This document shows, piece after piece, positions 9,908-18,158 of a stretch of DNA of 64,000 nt. Each line of letters starts with the position of its first letter. The first letter of the stretch is position 1. Made by a program: the position numbers and the translations under genes. Location of the stretch: NCBI RefSeq assembly GCF_003438995.1, contig NZ_QSUN01000007.1, positions 114,295 to 178,294 of the forward strand. Reading direction: 5' to 3'. The notes under the pieces were generated by a model that did no database searches, was not told the DNA's origin, and saw only the letters and a list, made by a program, of their open reading frames with translations. This stretch comes from Bacteroides sp. OM05-12 (GTDB lineage Bacteria > Bacteroidota > Bacteroidia > Bacteroidales > Bacteroidaceae).

Positions 9908-10648
9908 ATGCAAAAGTATGGTTTAATAGGCTATCCGCTAAAACACTCTTTCTCTATCAGTTATTTCAATGAGAAATTCCAATCGGAGGGTATCGATGCC
10001 GAATATGTCAACTTTGAGATACCTTCTATCAATGACTTGCCCGGAATCATAAAAGGAAATCCCAATTTGCAAGGTTTTAATGTGACCATACCTTATAAAG
10101 AGAAAGTAATTTCCTATCTGGATGAAATAGATAAAACCGCAATTCCCATCGGTGCCATCAACGTAGTTAAAGTTATACGCCAAAAAGGAAAGGTAAAACT
10201 CATCGGCTACAACTCCGATATAATCGGCTTTACCCGTTCCATCGAACCATTATTGGAATCCCATCACAAAAAAGCATTGATATTAGGAACCGGAGGAGCG
10301 GCAAAAGCCGTCTATCACGGACTAAAAAGTTTAGGAGTTGAGAGTGTTTATGTTACACGCCAAACAAGACCGGATATGCTTACTTACGAAGAGCTTACTC
10401 CGGAAATTATAGCAGAACATACTATCATTGTCAATTGTACACCGATAGGGATGTACCCCCAAGTGGATTTCTGTCCCAATATTCCTTATGAATATCTGAC
10501 ACCCAACCATTTACTCTACGATTTGTTATATAATCCGGACACCACTCTCTTTATGAAAAAAGGAGCAGCGAAAGGAGCAGTAGTCAAAAACGGATTGGAA
10601 ATGCTTTTATTACAAGCATTTGCAGCTTGGGAAATATGGAACAAATGA
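9908..10648 (+). CDS. aroE: Shikimate dehydrogenase
   Basis: 246 aa. The N-terminal substrate domain shows GYPLKHSFSISYFNEKF and NVTIPYKEKVI, with the catalytic Lys. The NADP-binding Gly-rich loop LGTGGAAKAV is at about residue 126. The C-terminal DLLYNPDTTLFMKKGAAKGA and NGLEMLLLQA are family signatures. It reduces 3-dehydroshikimate in chorismate synthesis. Its stop overlaps the start of the following hydrolase (ATGA). Confidence 0.95.
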   Translation: MQKYGLIGYPLKHSFSISYFNEKFQSEGIDAEYVNFEIPSINDLPGIIKGNPNLQGFNVTIPYKEKVISYLDEIDKTAIPIGAINVVKVIRQKGKVKLIGYNSDIIGFTRSIEPLLESHHKKALILGTGGAAKAVYHGLKSLGVESVYVTRQTRPDMLTYEELTPEIIAEHTIIVNCTPIGMYPQVDFCPNIPYEYLTPNHLLYDLLYNPDTTLFMKKGAAKGAVVKNGLEMLLLQAFAAWEIWNK

Positions 10649-11595
10649 AAAAGAGACTCTTCTACGGCATCGCTATTACTTTACTTATCCTCATAGGAAT
10701 CACTATCGGAGGAAGTTTTTTCATGCTGAATTTCTCCTTGAAACCGCATAACAGAGGGAAAGACATTCAAAGTTCTTATGAATATATGTATCAAGCCTAT
10801 CCATATCTGAAACCTTGGGTAGACAGTTTGAATACCGTATCCGCCTTGAAAGACACTTTCATCCATGCAAACGACGGGACTCGTCTGCATGCATTCTATA
10901 TAGCAGCTAATCGCCCTACGGACAAAACAGCCGTGATTGTGCATGGTTATACGGACAATGCCATTCGTATGTTCATGATAGGCTATTTATATAATCATGA
11001 TTTTAACTATAATATTCTTCTTCCTGACCTGCGTAACACCGGACTCAGCGATGGAGATTATATACAAATGGGATGGAGAGATCGCTTCGATGTACTACAA
11101 TGGATGGATATTGCCAACCGGATATATGGTGATTCCACACAAATGGTGGTACATGGTATTTCCATGGGAGCAGCAACCACAATGATGGTTTCCGGAGAAC
11201 AGCCTCAACCCGGGTATGTAAAATGCTACGTAGAAGACTGCGGGTATACCAGCGTGTGGGATGAATTTTCTTATCAACTCAAAGACATGTTCCATCTTCC
11301 ACCATGCCCATTAATGTACAGCACCAATGCTTTATGCCGGTTCGAATACGGATGGGATTTCAAAGAAGCCTCTGCGGTAAAGCAAGTAGCCAAATGCCTC
11401 CTTCCCATGTTATTCATTCATGGTGATGCAGATACTTACGTACCGACATGGATGGTATACGAACTTTACAAAGCAAAGCCTGAACCAAAGGAGTTGTGGA
11501 TTGTGCCCGGTGCAACACACGCAATGTCTTATCGGGATGATACTGAAGAATATGTAAATAAGGTACGACTGTTTGTAGATAAATATATTAAATAG
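10645..11595 (+). CDS. Membrane-anchored alpha/beta hydrolase
   Basis: About 316 aa. One N-terminal membrane segment (residues about 5-28), then an alpha/beta hydrolase fold: nucleophile elbow VHGISMGAATT with Ser, LFIHGDADTYVP (acid loop) and PGATHAMSY (His). Substrate unknown; the family includes peptidases and esterases of the S9/BAAT-like type. ATG 10645 overlaps the aroE stop, indicating translational coupling. In-frame alternatives lie 9 and 18 nt upstream. Confidence 0.85.
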   Translation: MKKRLFYGIAITLLILIGITIGGSFFMLNFSLKPHNRGKDIQSSYEYMYQAYPYLKPWVDSLNTVSALKDTFIHANDGTRLHAFYIAANRPTDKTAVIVHGYTDNAIRMFMIGYLYNHDFNYNILLPDLRNTGLSDGDYIQMGWRDRFDVLQWMDIANRIYGDSTQMVVHGISMGAATTMMVSGEQPQPGYVKCYVEDCGYTSVWDEFSYQLKDMFHLPPCPLMYSTNALCRFEYGWDFKEASAVKQVAKCLLPMLFIHGDADTYVPTWMVYELYKAKPEPKELWIVPGATHAMSYRDDTEEYVNKVRLFVDKYIK

Positions 11596-11607
11596 ATATC
11601 TTTTTCT

Positions 11608-11757
11608 TTATATAAAAAATAAGATTCTATTTACGATGACTCTAAAAGGATAATAATTCTCAAAGACAGTATCACCCATTATTACATTTCCACATTGATC
11701 ACAATAAAATGAAACCAGAAGATTATAATCTTCTTTATTATACTCTATTTCAACTCT
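11608..11757 (-). pseudogene. C-terminal fragment, paralog of the 13635-14015 relic
   Basis: A stop-to-stop frame without start codon on the minus strand contains MGDTVFENYYPFRVIVNR. The same segment occurs in the relic at 13635 as IGDTVFENYYSFRVIVNR, and the DNA there is also nearly identical. It lies directly downstream of the 308-aa gene. I take it as the leftover 3' end of a duplicated gene of the toxin/immunity array. Confidence 0.6.
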
Positions 11758-11765
11758 TCACAATT

Positions 11766-12692
11766 CTAGTTTTCAACCCAAAAGCCTAATATATGTCCAT
11801 TATTCTGTCTATAAATCTCATTAGCTATATTATCTTCTGTTAATACATATATACCATCAATATTCTTCACATAAACTTTATTATTAAAGATTTGATAATC
11901 AAGTCCATCTATTGAATAAGGAAATTCGAATGAAGCTAAAAGAATTGTTTCGGAAGGAGATTTTAAGTAATACGTATATAACCGTAATATATTTGTATCA
12001 TTAGTAGTCCTTTCTAGTGTCATATAAGAAATAATTTCAGATGAAAGCCATTGGGCAACTCCCCATAAAGGATATTCCATTCCTACTTTATAGTCATCGC
12101 TTAATTCCGGAAATTCCCGAATTGTCCGAACTTTTCGATTTCTAAGATCAAATACATTTAGTAATACAGAATGTTTCTTCACCCCTGCACCTCTAGGATT
12201 AGCATCATAATATAAAACTTTGAGATCTTTCAATTCTTGAGATAAGTTCTTTGATAATTCTTCATCCGTAGATACAGAAATGCATTTCTTAGCACGCAAA
12301 TCCATAAGAAAAAAATCTCTCTTAGCATTATCACAATCAATTTCTATATCATTCTTATCCCATACCACATAACAATCTAAATTGGGAAATGCTCCACCAC
12401 CACCTAATAAAAGAGTATCAAAATCAAATTCCCAGTCTCCCAATCTATCTATTTTCATTTCATAATTCTCGAATTCTTTATTCCATGAATATAAAACCAG
12501 TGTAGAGTTTTTTAATAATACATACCCTAAAGGTCCATACTTTTTCTGCAACCTCATCCGGCCTTCATTTACAAAATACTCTGTTACAGTAATAGAGTCC
12601 AAACTACTGGCACGACTAACTATTATTATTTTTTCACTACCCCAGCCAAAAATAGAAAAAAACAATCCCCAAAATAATATTATATTTTTCAT
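11766..12692 (-). CDS. Secreted protein of the Rhs-linked array (paralog of 12713-13633)
   Basis: 308 aa. Signal peptide MKNIILFWGLFFSIFGWGS, then a beta-rich soluble domain with repeated short strands and the C-terminal element IDGIYVLTEDNIANEIY. The upstream 306-aa protein has the matching element KDGIFTISEDGLKTYKF and the same size and layout, so the two are divergent tandem paralogs. The fold may be a beta-propeller, which is only a guess from the strand pattern. No known family recognised. Position in the array suggests an immunity-type or cargo role; this is inference. Confidence 0.7.
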   Translation of the reverse strand: MKNIILFWGLFFSIFGWGSEKIIIVSRASSLDSITVTEYFVNEGRMRLQKKYGPLGYVLLKNSTLVLYSWNKEFENYEMKIDRLGDWEFDFDTLLLGGGGAFPNLDCYVVWDKNDIEIDCDNAKRDFFLMDLRAKKCISVSTDEELSKNLSQELKDLKVLYYDANPRGAGVKKHSVLLNVFDLRNRKVRTIREFPELSDDYKVGMEYPLWGVAQWLSSEIISYMTLERTTNDTNILRLYTYYLKSPSETILLASFEFPYSIDGLDYQIFNNKVYVKNIDGIYVLTEDNIANEIYRQNNGHILGFWVEN

Positions 12693-12712
12693 CCTAATAT
12701 ATTCCTTATATT

Positions 12713-13633
12713 CTACTCAGTGAAAATAAAATCAATAAATTCACAACCACTCTCCTGAAATTTATAAGTTTTCAATCCATCCTCTGAGATTGTAAAAATA
12801 CCATCTTTATCTAAAAAATAACAGATATTCTCTCTTATTTGATATTTTACATCAGACGTACAATTAATCGGTGGAAAACATTTAAAAAGCTTTAAGACCT
12901 TCGTTTCTACATTATAATTCCATATCATTAAAGTACGTTCATTCACACCGTAAGAGACTACATAAGTAAACTCCACGGGAGAAATCCATTGAGTGGCAGA
13001 ATGTAGGACGACTAGATCATCACAGGATACAGGTATTGAATAATCTTTAAATGAGTATGAACATTTAGATGATATATCACATATATTCAATGTTTTTCTC
13101 CACCTATCCTCCACCAATCTTGGCTGATAATCAATATAGGAAACATATTTAGGATAGACAAAATCACTATCAGTACTTAATTTCCCATCTTCACTTATCA
13201 ACTTCCCTATCTTACCGGAATTAAGATCTACGATTTCCAATACATACTGATTTGATTCATAATCCATTAATACATCTGTAGAATCAACAATAACATATCT
13301 ACGGTCATAAGTACTTGCAGTTTGACGTTCAGTAGGTTCAAATGGTAATGTATCGGTTCTTATACTATTTTCACCAATCAATGAAACGATACGTTTTGAA
13401 TCATAATTCAATCGAAGCAAACAGTCTCCTTTAAAACAAAGTACTTCATTATATCCTCCTTTCATTTCCTTACGTTCTAATATTTTAGAGAAGTCAGCAG
13501 AGGTTCTATACAATAACATAATGGAGTCTTTTTTTGCTACAATTTCAGCAAATGGCAAACTCACAATTTCCTTGCAGATCATTCCTGGTAAACTAAATAA
13601 CAGGAAAAATAAAATTAAAATACATCTACACAT
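12713..13633 (-). CDS. Secreted protein of the Rhs-linked array (paralog of 11766-12692)
   Basis: 306 aa. Signal peptide MCRCILILFFLLFSLPGMIC, then a beta-rich region with DRRYVIVDSTDVL, a 'WISPVEFTYVVSYG' stretch and a C-terminal KDGIFTISEDGLK. It aligns in layout with the next gene downstream (WLSSEIISYMTLE, IDGIYVLTEDN). ATG at 13633 overlaps the stop codon region of the relic 13635-14015. Not recognised as a named family; probably exported to the periplasm. Candidate orphan immunity protein by context only. Confidence 0.7.
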   Translation of the reverse strand: MCRCILILFFLLFSLPGMICKEIVSLPFAEIVAKKDSIMLLYRTSADFSKILERKEMKGGYNEVLCFKGDCLLRLNYDSKRIVSLIGENSIRTDTLPFEPTERQTASTYDRRYVIVDSTDVLMDYESNQYVLEIVDLNSGKIGKLISEDGKLSTDSDFVYPKYVSYIDYQPRLVEDRWRKTLNICDISSKCSYSFKDYSIPVSCDDLVVLHSATQWISPVEFTYVVSYGVNERTLMIWNYNVETKVLKLFKCFPPINCTSDVKYQIRENICYFLDKDGIFTISEDGLKTYKFQESGCEFIDFIFTE

Positions 13634-13634
13634 A

Positions 13635-14015
13635 TTATTTTCTATTTACGATAACTCTAAAAGAATAATAATTCTCAAAGACAGTATCACCTATTATTGT
13701 ATATTCTATTTCATATCCCAATTGTTCACAATAAAGTGGAGCCAAAACACTATTATCTTTCAAAATATTTTCGCTAATTCTTGTGGATAAATTGACTAAG
13801 AATAAATTATTATTTTCTTCATTCTATTCTCTATTTAATTGTAACTTAAACTTTTTTACTCCTTCCAATTAATTAAATTCATCCCATCCTATTCTTTTCT
13901 CTATTTACTAGTAGACCAAAAACTAATAATAAAAAACAGTGGAAACTTTTTCTCCAGCATAACCATTACTCAATGTATATATACCATAATATATAGATTT
14001 ATTGGACTTGAACCT
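13635..14015 (-). pseudogene. Decayed gene with several in-frame stops
   Basis: One minus-strand frame can be followed for about 125 codons with repeated stop codons. Recognisable pieces in order are SIYYGIYTLSNGYAGEKVS, then GWDEFN, then GVKKFKLQLNRE, then an uninterrupted stretch to IGDTVFENYYSFRVIVNRK. The GWDEFN..LQLNRE part matches GWDQFN..LQLNRK at 14623-14697. The last part matches the fragment at 11608-11757. No start remains. It is best read as a decayed member of the toxin/immunity array. Confidence 0.6.
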
Positions 14016-14044
14016 TTATGTTTTACTTACCATTAGACTAAATG

Positions 14045-14626
14045 CTATTGAATTTCCAATCGTTTATATACAAATGAATTTGGATCATCAAATAGTCTGG
14101 CTTTTATGATTAACTTATCAGAATTCAGCCAATACATTGATATGGGAAACCATCCTTTACTTTTTAATGTTTCTATTAATTTTATCTTACTATTTCGATT
14201 TTTATAGATTTGAATCCCTCTATAATTATCTCCAGATGGAATATCATATGTTGCTATATACCCACTCGAAGAAATGGATATATTTGATAATAATTTCTGA
14301 ATTAGATAACCTTTACAATTCACTAGACATAAATCTTCATTATTGCAATCAATTATTTTTAATATGCAAAGATTCATTTCATTTATCCAACCAACATATT
14401 CAATTTCGTAATCATCTTCCTGAATATAACATCGACTAATTTCTTTTTTTAATAGCTCCATACAATTTCTTTTGTGCATAGAATTCATGTCAATAAAGAT
14501 ATTATAATTACTTTCTTGAGCTTTTTTGAATTCTTCAGCTGTTGCTGACGTTATAATAAAGCCAAAAGCATTACTACTTAAACAAAACACTAATTGCATT
14601 AATAAAAGTACCTTTCTCATAATCAT
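14045..14626 (-). CDS. Hypothetical secreted protein
   Basis: 193 aa. Signal peptide (MRKVLLLMQLVFCLSSNAFG after an MI leader), then a soluble domain of about 170 residues with Cys residues at CMELLKK, CYIQEDD, CILKIIDC and CLVNC. No family recognised. It starts inside the ATGA that ends the GWDQFN fragment, so it follows a gene relic directly. As part of the array after the Rhs gene it is a candidate immunity protein, by position only. Confidence 0.6.
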   Translation of the reverse strand: MIMRKVLLLMQLVFCLSSNAFGFIITSATAEEFKKAQESNYNIFIDMNSMHKRNCMELLKKEISRCYIQEDDYEIEYVGWINEMNLCILKIIDCNNEDLCLVNCKGYLIQKLLSNISISSSGYIATYDIPSGDNYRGIQIYKNRNSKIKLIETLKSKGWFPISMYWLNSDKLIIKARLFDDPNSFVYKRLEIQ

Positions 14627-14697
14627 TTCCGATTTAACTGTAACAAGAATCTATTTACACCTTTTAATTGTATATTAAATTGATCCCAACCATTAAA
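14623..14697 (-). pseudogene. Short C-terminal gene relic (GWDQFN..LQLNRK)
   Basis: A 24-codon minus-strand fragment, bounded upstream by TAA, contains GWDQFNIQLKGV and ends LLQLNRK. The same tail, now with a stop codon inside, is part of the relic at 13824-13889. The tail's stop overlaps the ATG of the 193-aa gene. Confidence 0.5.
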
Positions 14698-14719
14698 TTA
14701 GCATAGAAAAAATAGATTT

Positions 14720-14935
14720 TTACAATTTACTATTTTTCCTATCCAAATAGTAACTATATAAATAAATATGATAACCTAAATAAATCCCTAACAACAATAC
14801 AAGAATATAACTGTATATAATATGTTGATAGGATAATCTAAAAACTCCATAGAGAAACAAATATCCAAGATATCCATAAACCATTATAACATTTAAATGA
14901 ATTATAATATAATCATAAATCCTTCTCATTATCAT
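14720..14935 (-). CDS. Small two-TM membrane protein, duplicate of 18777-18995
   Basis: 71 aa, with hydrophobic helices at about residues 12-33 and 40-62; begins MIMRRIYDYIIIHLNV. It is nearly identical to the 72-aa protein at 18777-18995, and the DNA identity continues into flanking sequence on both sides. No known family. Function unknown; possibly a membrane immunity protein of the array. Confidence 0.65.
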   Translation of the reverse strand: MIMRRIYDYIIIHLNVIMVYGYLGYLFLYGVFRLSYQHIIYSYILVLLLGIYLGYHIYLYSYYLDRKNSKL

Positions 14936-15003
14936 TTATTTGACTTTTTATTTTTCAGATAACCTGCAATAGCACTGACTCCAATAAAAAAACTTAAACA
15001 TAA
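14932..15003 (-). pseudogene. Truncated copy of the 68-aa membrane protein gene
   Basis: Encodes only the tail FFIGVSAIAGYLKNKKSNK, matching the last residues of the intact 68-aa protein at 18992-19198. The 5' part is missing or replaced. Its stop overlaps the ATG of the 71-aa gene exactly as in the intact pair. A 29-codon ATG frame at 15096-15007 lies just upstream, but its relation is unclear. Confidence 0.65.
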
Positions 15004-15106
15004 CACTTAATATAAACAACAGTAAAGAAGGATTATCATAACTGATTTTATTATGATTCTAAAGAACTTGTTTATATATTTTCTTATACTTTTCATTCTT
15101 ACTTTA

Positions 15107-15190
15107 CTATAATAGTTTCTTATAAATTGGATATTTTATATGAGTTTCATAACGTTTCTAACAATTATTAGAAGAATCCCACAATCCTTT
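15107..15190 (-). pseudogene. Gene-tail relic (KRYETHIKYPIYKKLL)
   Basis: The minus-strand frame reads GLWDSSNNC, a stop, then KRYETHIKYPIYKKLL and a stop. The second part aligns with RKCYEAQIKHSTYKKL at 16905-16998, and the DNA around it (gtttcttataa...cataac) is also shared. It lies between the 260-aa gene and the duplicated membrane module. Confidence 0.5.
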
Positions 15191-15201
15191 CATCTCAAAT
15201 A

Positions 15202-15984
15202 CTATTCCATCCCTTTTTCCGGACGAAGTTTAACATACCAATAGGCAGTATCAGGATATACACACATTACATCACTATATGAGATTTCTCTTTCATAATG
15301 AAAAAGATCCGAAATAAATATTGGATAAAAATTAGATTTGTCAACCTGAACCAAAGTATCAGGATATATAATTTCCCTCATCACAGAATCTACAGGCACA
15401 TTGGAAGGTATACGTTTAAGAACCCGTATGGAGTTATCATAATCCTTCGCAATCGGGATATATATAAATTGGCTGTTACGGATATAATCAGTGATATATT
15501 CACGATAACGTTTCTTATTCTTTTCCAGTTTATCGAAAAAACACCTAGTTGACGGATCATTCCATTGATTCAAAATACTCCCACTAATTTGGGCACTATC
15601 ATCAATACAACGAATATTATTCCCATAAATCTTTATCCAGCTCCGTGAACCTAATGCTATTGTGTCCATGCCATGTACCATATAAAAACCACCCCAAATT
15701 GGTTTCGAAGAATCAGGGGTACTCATATAATCAAGTTGCATATATGAACCGATTGCCCATTTTCTTTCAATCGTATTGAATATCCTAAAGAAAAATGTTA
15801 TATTCTCCGGAATTGAATCATTTTTTTCCGGATTATAATTAGACATACTCACAGAGACAAAATCCAGCTCTATCTTTATAGAATTGGGAGATCCCTTGCG
15901 CATTTGATCTCCCATAGAGTTAGAATATACTATTAATGGTATAATTATCATTAAGATTACTATATTAAATATATTCTTTTTCAT
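15202..15984 (-). CDS. Secreted protein, paralog of 16013-16900
   Basis: About 260 aa. N-terminal signal sequence MKKNIFNIVILMIIIPLIVYS, then a soluble domain. The segment YREYITDYIRNSQFIYIPIAKDY aligns with YEKYIYDYISNSKFIYRPIVKDY in the next gene upstream, and both have beta-rich first halves (ITFFFRIFN / SIIFFVSVN). This shows a tandem duplication followed by divergence. No known family recognised. The 28-nt spacing suggests cotranscription. A role as immunity protein is inferred from context only. A TTG-started form would be 3 residues longer. Confidence 0.7.
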   Translation of the reverse strand: MKKNIFNIVILMIIIPLIVYSNSMGDQMRKGSPNSIKIELDFVSVSMSNYNPEKNDSIPENITFFFRIFNTIERKWAIGSYMQLDYMSTPDSSKPIWGGFYMVHGMDTIALGSRSWIKIYGNNIRCIDDSAQISGSILNQWNDPSTRCFFDKLEKNKKRYREYITDYIRNSQFIYIPIAKDYDNSIRVLKRIPSNVPVDSVMREIIYPDTLVQVDKSNFYPIFISDLFHYEREISYSDVMCVYPDTAYWYVKLRPEKGME

Positions 15985-16012
15985 TAATTCCAAATGTTAA
16001 TTTAATGGTAAA

Positions 16013-16900
16013 TCATTCATCATAGACAATCGTATATCCTAAAGAAAAAAAAGGAACAATCTTGTCTCTATCTATCTTTAATGCCTCATTCCATGGGGTT
16101 AAGCGATAAAGTGTATTTGATGTCCATTCCTCTATTCTACCCCAAAAGCGTTCAACTAATAGAGTATCTTCATAATAATAGTAATAATTATTATTGTTAT
16201 TTTCCTCTTCAAAATCAGAACAGTTATAAATATATTCAATCACTAAAGGCATCATCTTTTTTACTTCTATACAAAACTGTGGGTAATCAACTTTTATTCC
16301 TTTATCTTCAAGGCCTTGTAATTCTTCCTGATAATCTTTCACAATTGGTCTGTATATAAATTTACTATTACTAATATAATCATAGATATATTTTTCATAA
16401 TGAACAACAGGTATTTTCAGAAGGAAATCCAACAACTCCATTTTACGATTAGAATAATCTATATCATTGATTTGCGGATCAAACATTATGGAATTTCTAC
16501 TTTTAACAATTGGAACACCAAGCATATGCGAAGATAGCATAAGGCTATCCCTACTATGAATCATCCAGAATTCCCCATAACGTTTATCTGCAATCTCTCT
16601 AAAATAAAAATCTGTGCTTGAATCGAATATAAAATTATGATCAGTTTGATTATTTACCGACACAAAAAATATTATTGAGACAGGAACAGAATCTCTATCA
16701 GCTAATTGACCTAGGCACACAGCTATACGTTTAATATCAACAACTATACTGCTTTGCTCATTATTTTGAAGTAATATATTTCCTGAAGTCCTTTCATTAA
16801 AGGAGCAACTTTGTAATAAAGCAATACATAATAGCATTATAAATTTATTTTTTTCTGAGATACAAAAGATATAATCCATAAATACCATTTTTAGATTCAT
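16013..16900 (-). CDS. Lipoprotein, paralog of 15202-15984
   Basis: Up to 295 aa. An SPII lipobox LLQSC is at about residues 28-32 (KFIMLLCIALLQSC), so it is probably membrane-anchored; the first ~20 residues look unusual for a signal peptide and the true start may be 16879. The conserved core YEKYIYDYISNSKFIYRPIVKDY is shared with the downstream paralog. A run of Asn and Tyr (ENNNNNYYYYYED) interrupts the C-terminal half, coded by an att-rich low-complexity stretch. Function unknown; candidate orphan immunity protein. Confidence 0.68.
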   Translation of the reverse strand: MNLKMVFMDYIFCISEKNKFIMLLCIALLQSCSFNERTSGNILLQNNEQSSIVVDIKRIAVCLGQLADRDSVPVSIIFFVSVNNQTDHNFIFDSSTDFYFREIADKRYGEFWMIHSRDSLMLSSHMLGVPIVKSRNSIMFDPQINDIDYSNRKMELLDFLLKIPVVHYEKYIYDYISNSKFIYRPIVKDYQEELQGLEDKGIKVDYPQFCIEVKKMMPLVIEYIYNCSDFEEENNNNNYYYYYEDTLLVERFWGRIEEWTSNTLYRLTPWNEALKIDRDKIVPFFSLGYTIVYDE

Positions 16901-16904
16901 TTGA

Positions 16905-16998
16905 CAGTTTCTTATAAGTTGAATGTTTTATTTGAGCTTCATAACATTTTCTTTGACCAGCCACACAACCACCAATTATTATTTCTATATTTCTACCC
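16905..16998 (-). pseudogene. Gene-tail relic (RKCYEAQIKHSTYKKL)
   Basis: A minus-strand frame without a start contains IIIGGCVAGQRKCYEAQIK followed by HSTYKKLSNES. The frame runs on into the start region of the 295-aa gene and stops at 16845. The second half aligns with KRYETHIKYPIYKKLL at 15107-15190. It directly precedes the 295-aa lipoprotein gene. Probable remnant of a displaced toxin or immunity gene. Confidence 0.5.
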
Positions 16999-17096
16999 TA
17001 GTTCAAAGATTTCCACTATTTCTTATGAATCGCATACGCTATAAAGAATAAGACATTACTACTTCTTTTCATTATACTTTATTTCAATGTCATTTA

Positions 17097-17834
17097 TCAT
17101 TTCTTCTCATTAGGAACACCAATAATAAATTGAATAATATTTATATCTCTTTCATTAATAAAAGTATCTAAAGAAAATGATAAATCTTTCAAGTATAAGT
17201 TATTCTTAATATTAACTTTCACCTGAGGACACAACATAACTAAACCATCATGTTTATTATATCGAAATGCCGAATAAATAAGCTTGTTTACATCTATATT
17301 CGGATGTTTACATAAATATTGTTTCTTTACTGATGTAAGTAGTTCGATAAAATCATCATTGTAATAGTTTCGCATTATTCTGCCATCCGAGTCAAATATT
17401 TCACACGTATTTAATTTATAAATAAAATGAGACTTCTCAAGAGGCATCTCCAAATCTTTGCATACATTTTTTTGAATTTCAATTTTCTTATGCTTATATG
17501 TTATTATTAAACGACCTTGCTTTTGAGCCATTTGCATTTTATCTCTATTATTAAGAATAAAATCAAGTGTTTTCGCATCACGCGTAAAAATTGGAGGAGC
17601 AGATTTTAAATATAAATCAAAAGATTTATATTCATATTCAGCATTTACAATCTGCCATATAAAATCACTCAATTCATCTAAAGTTTCGGGATATCGCAAA
17701 TAAGCATCATAAAAGTCATTTACTCTCCAATATAGATTTTCTTCTACATTCATTGACGAAACTTGTTTTCCAATCGTACAACTATTACAATACACCAATA
17801 TAATTGATGCAATTATCAAATACACATATCTCAT
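17097..17834 (-). CDS. Hypothetical lipoprotein of the Rhs-linked array
   Basis: 245 aa. Signal peptide with a lipobox-like NSC (MRYVYLIIASIILVYCNSC), then a soluble domain with YWRVNDFYDAYLRYPETLDELSDFIW near the N-terminus and NIIQFIIGVPNEKK at the end. Not recognised as a named family. It directly follows the displaced Rhs C-terminal relic 17785-18122, whose frame runs into this gene's start. That is where the cognate immunity gene of the displaced toxin would be expected; the pairing is inference. Confidence 0.68.
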   Translation of the reverse strand: MRYVYLIIASIILVYCNSCTIGKQVSSMNVEENLYWRVNDFYDAYLRYPETLDELSDFIWQIVNAEYEYKSFDLYLKSAPPIFTRDAKTLDFILNNRDKMQMAQKQGRLIITYKHKKIEIQKNVCKDLEMPLEKSHFIYKLNTCEIFDSDGRIMRNYYNDDFIELLTSVKKQYLCKHPNIDVNKLIYSAFRYNKHDGLVMLCPQVKVNIKNNLYLKDLSFSLDTFINERDINIIQFIIGVPNEKK

Positions 17835-18122
17835 TGTTTCTTTGAAAAAAATAAACTATTATATAATTTACTCGCGAAATAATTGCTTTATCTACTAGTT
17901 GATATATTTGCCCCTCAAAAGAGTCAGCAGTCAACTGACTACCCAATAAGCTATAATAAATATTATTTATTGTATAAGTTCTACCTAAATATGCTCCATT
18001 ATTTATGATCTTATTTAAATCGTCCTGAGAATGTACTAAATCATCGTATCTATACTCCCATTCTCCCTCATCATTTTGAACTTTATTTCAATCCATTCCA
18101 TTAATACTCCAACAGGATTATT
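17785..18122 (-). pseudogene. Displaced Rhs C-terminal cassette (orphan toxin tip, broken)
   Basis: On the minus strand the DNA at 18122-18086 resembles the end of the intact Rhs core (NNP...NGMDW): AATAATCC, then TAATGGAATGGATTG. Here the final Trp codon is TGA, and the part between is shortened and frameshifted. After it one frame stays open for about 100 codons: VQNDEGEWEYRYDDLVHSQ, then DDLNKIINNGAYLGRTYTIN, then NIYYSLLGSQLTADSFEGQ. The wording YLG.TYT...YYSL.G is typical of post-core linkers of Bacteroides Rhs proteins as I recall them. The frame ends at 17785 inside the next gene. No start and no core, so it is not functional as it stands. Confidence 0.65.
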
Positions 18123-18158
18123 CAGCCTGCACTTATTTATGGAAGGCTATATTTAACA

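Larger units (their letters stand above)
14709..15003. repeat. Direct duplication, copy A (partner 18767-19062)
   Basis: About 295 bp, almost identical to 18767-19062, in the same orientation and 4.06 kb away. It contains the 71-aa gene and the 3' end of the gene upstream of it. Homology stops abruptly near 15003. Confidence 0.75.

Noticed and set aside
16150..16210. att-rich tract coding for Asn and Tyr runs, first seen as a possible microsatellite or phase-variable repeat
   Set aside because: It stays in frame inside the 295-aa gene, the units are irregular, and there is no sign of slippage.
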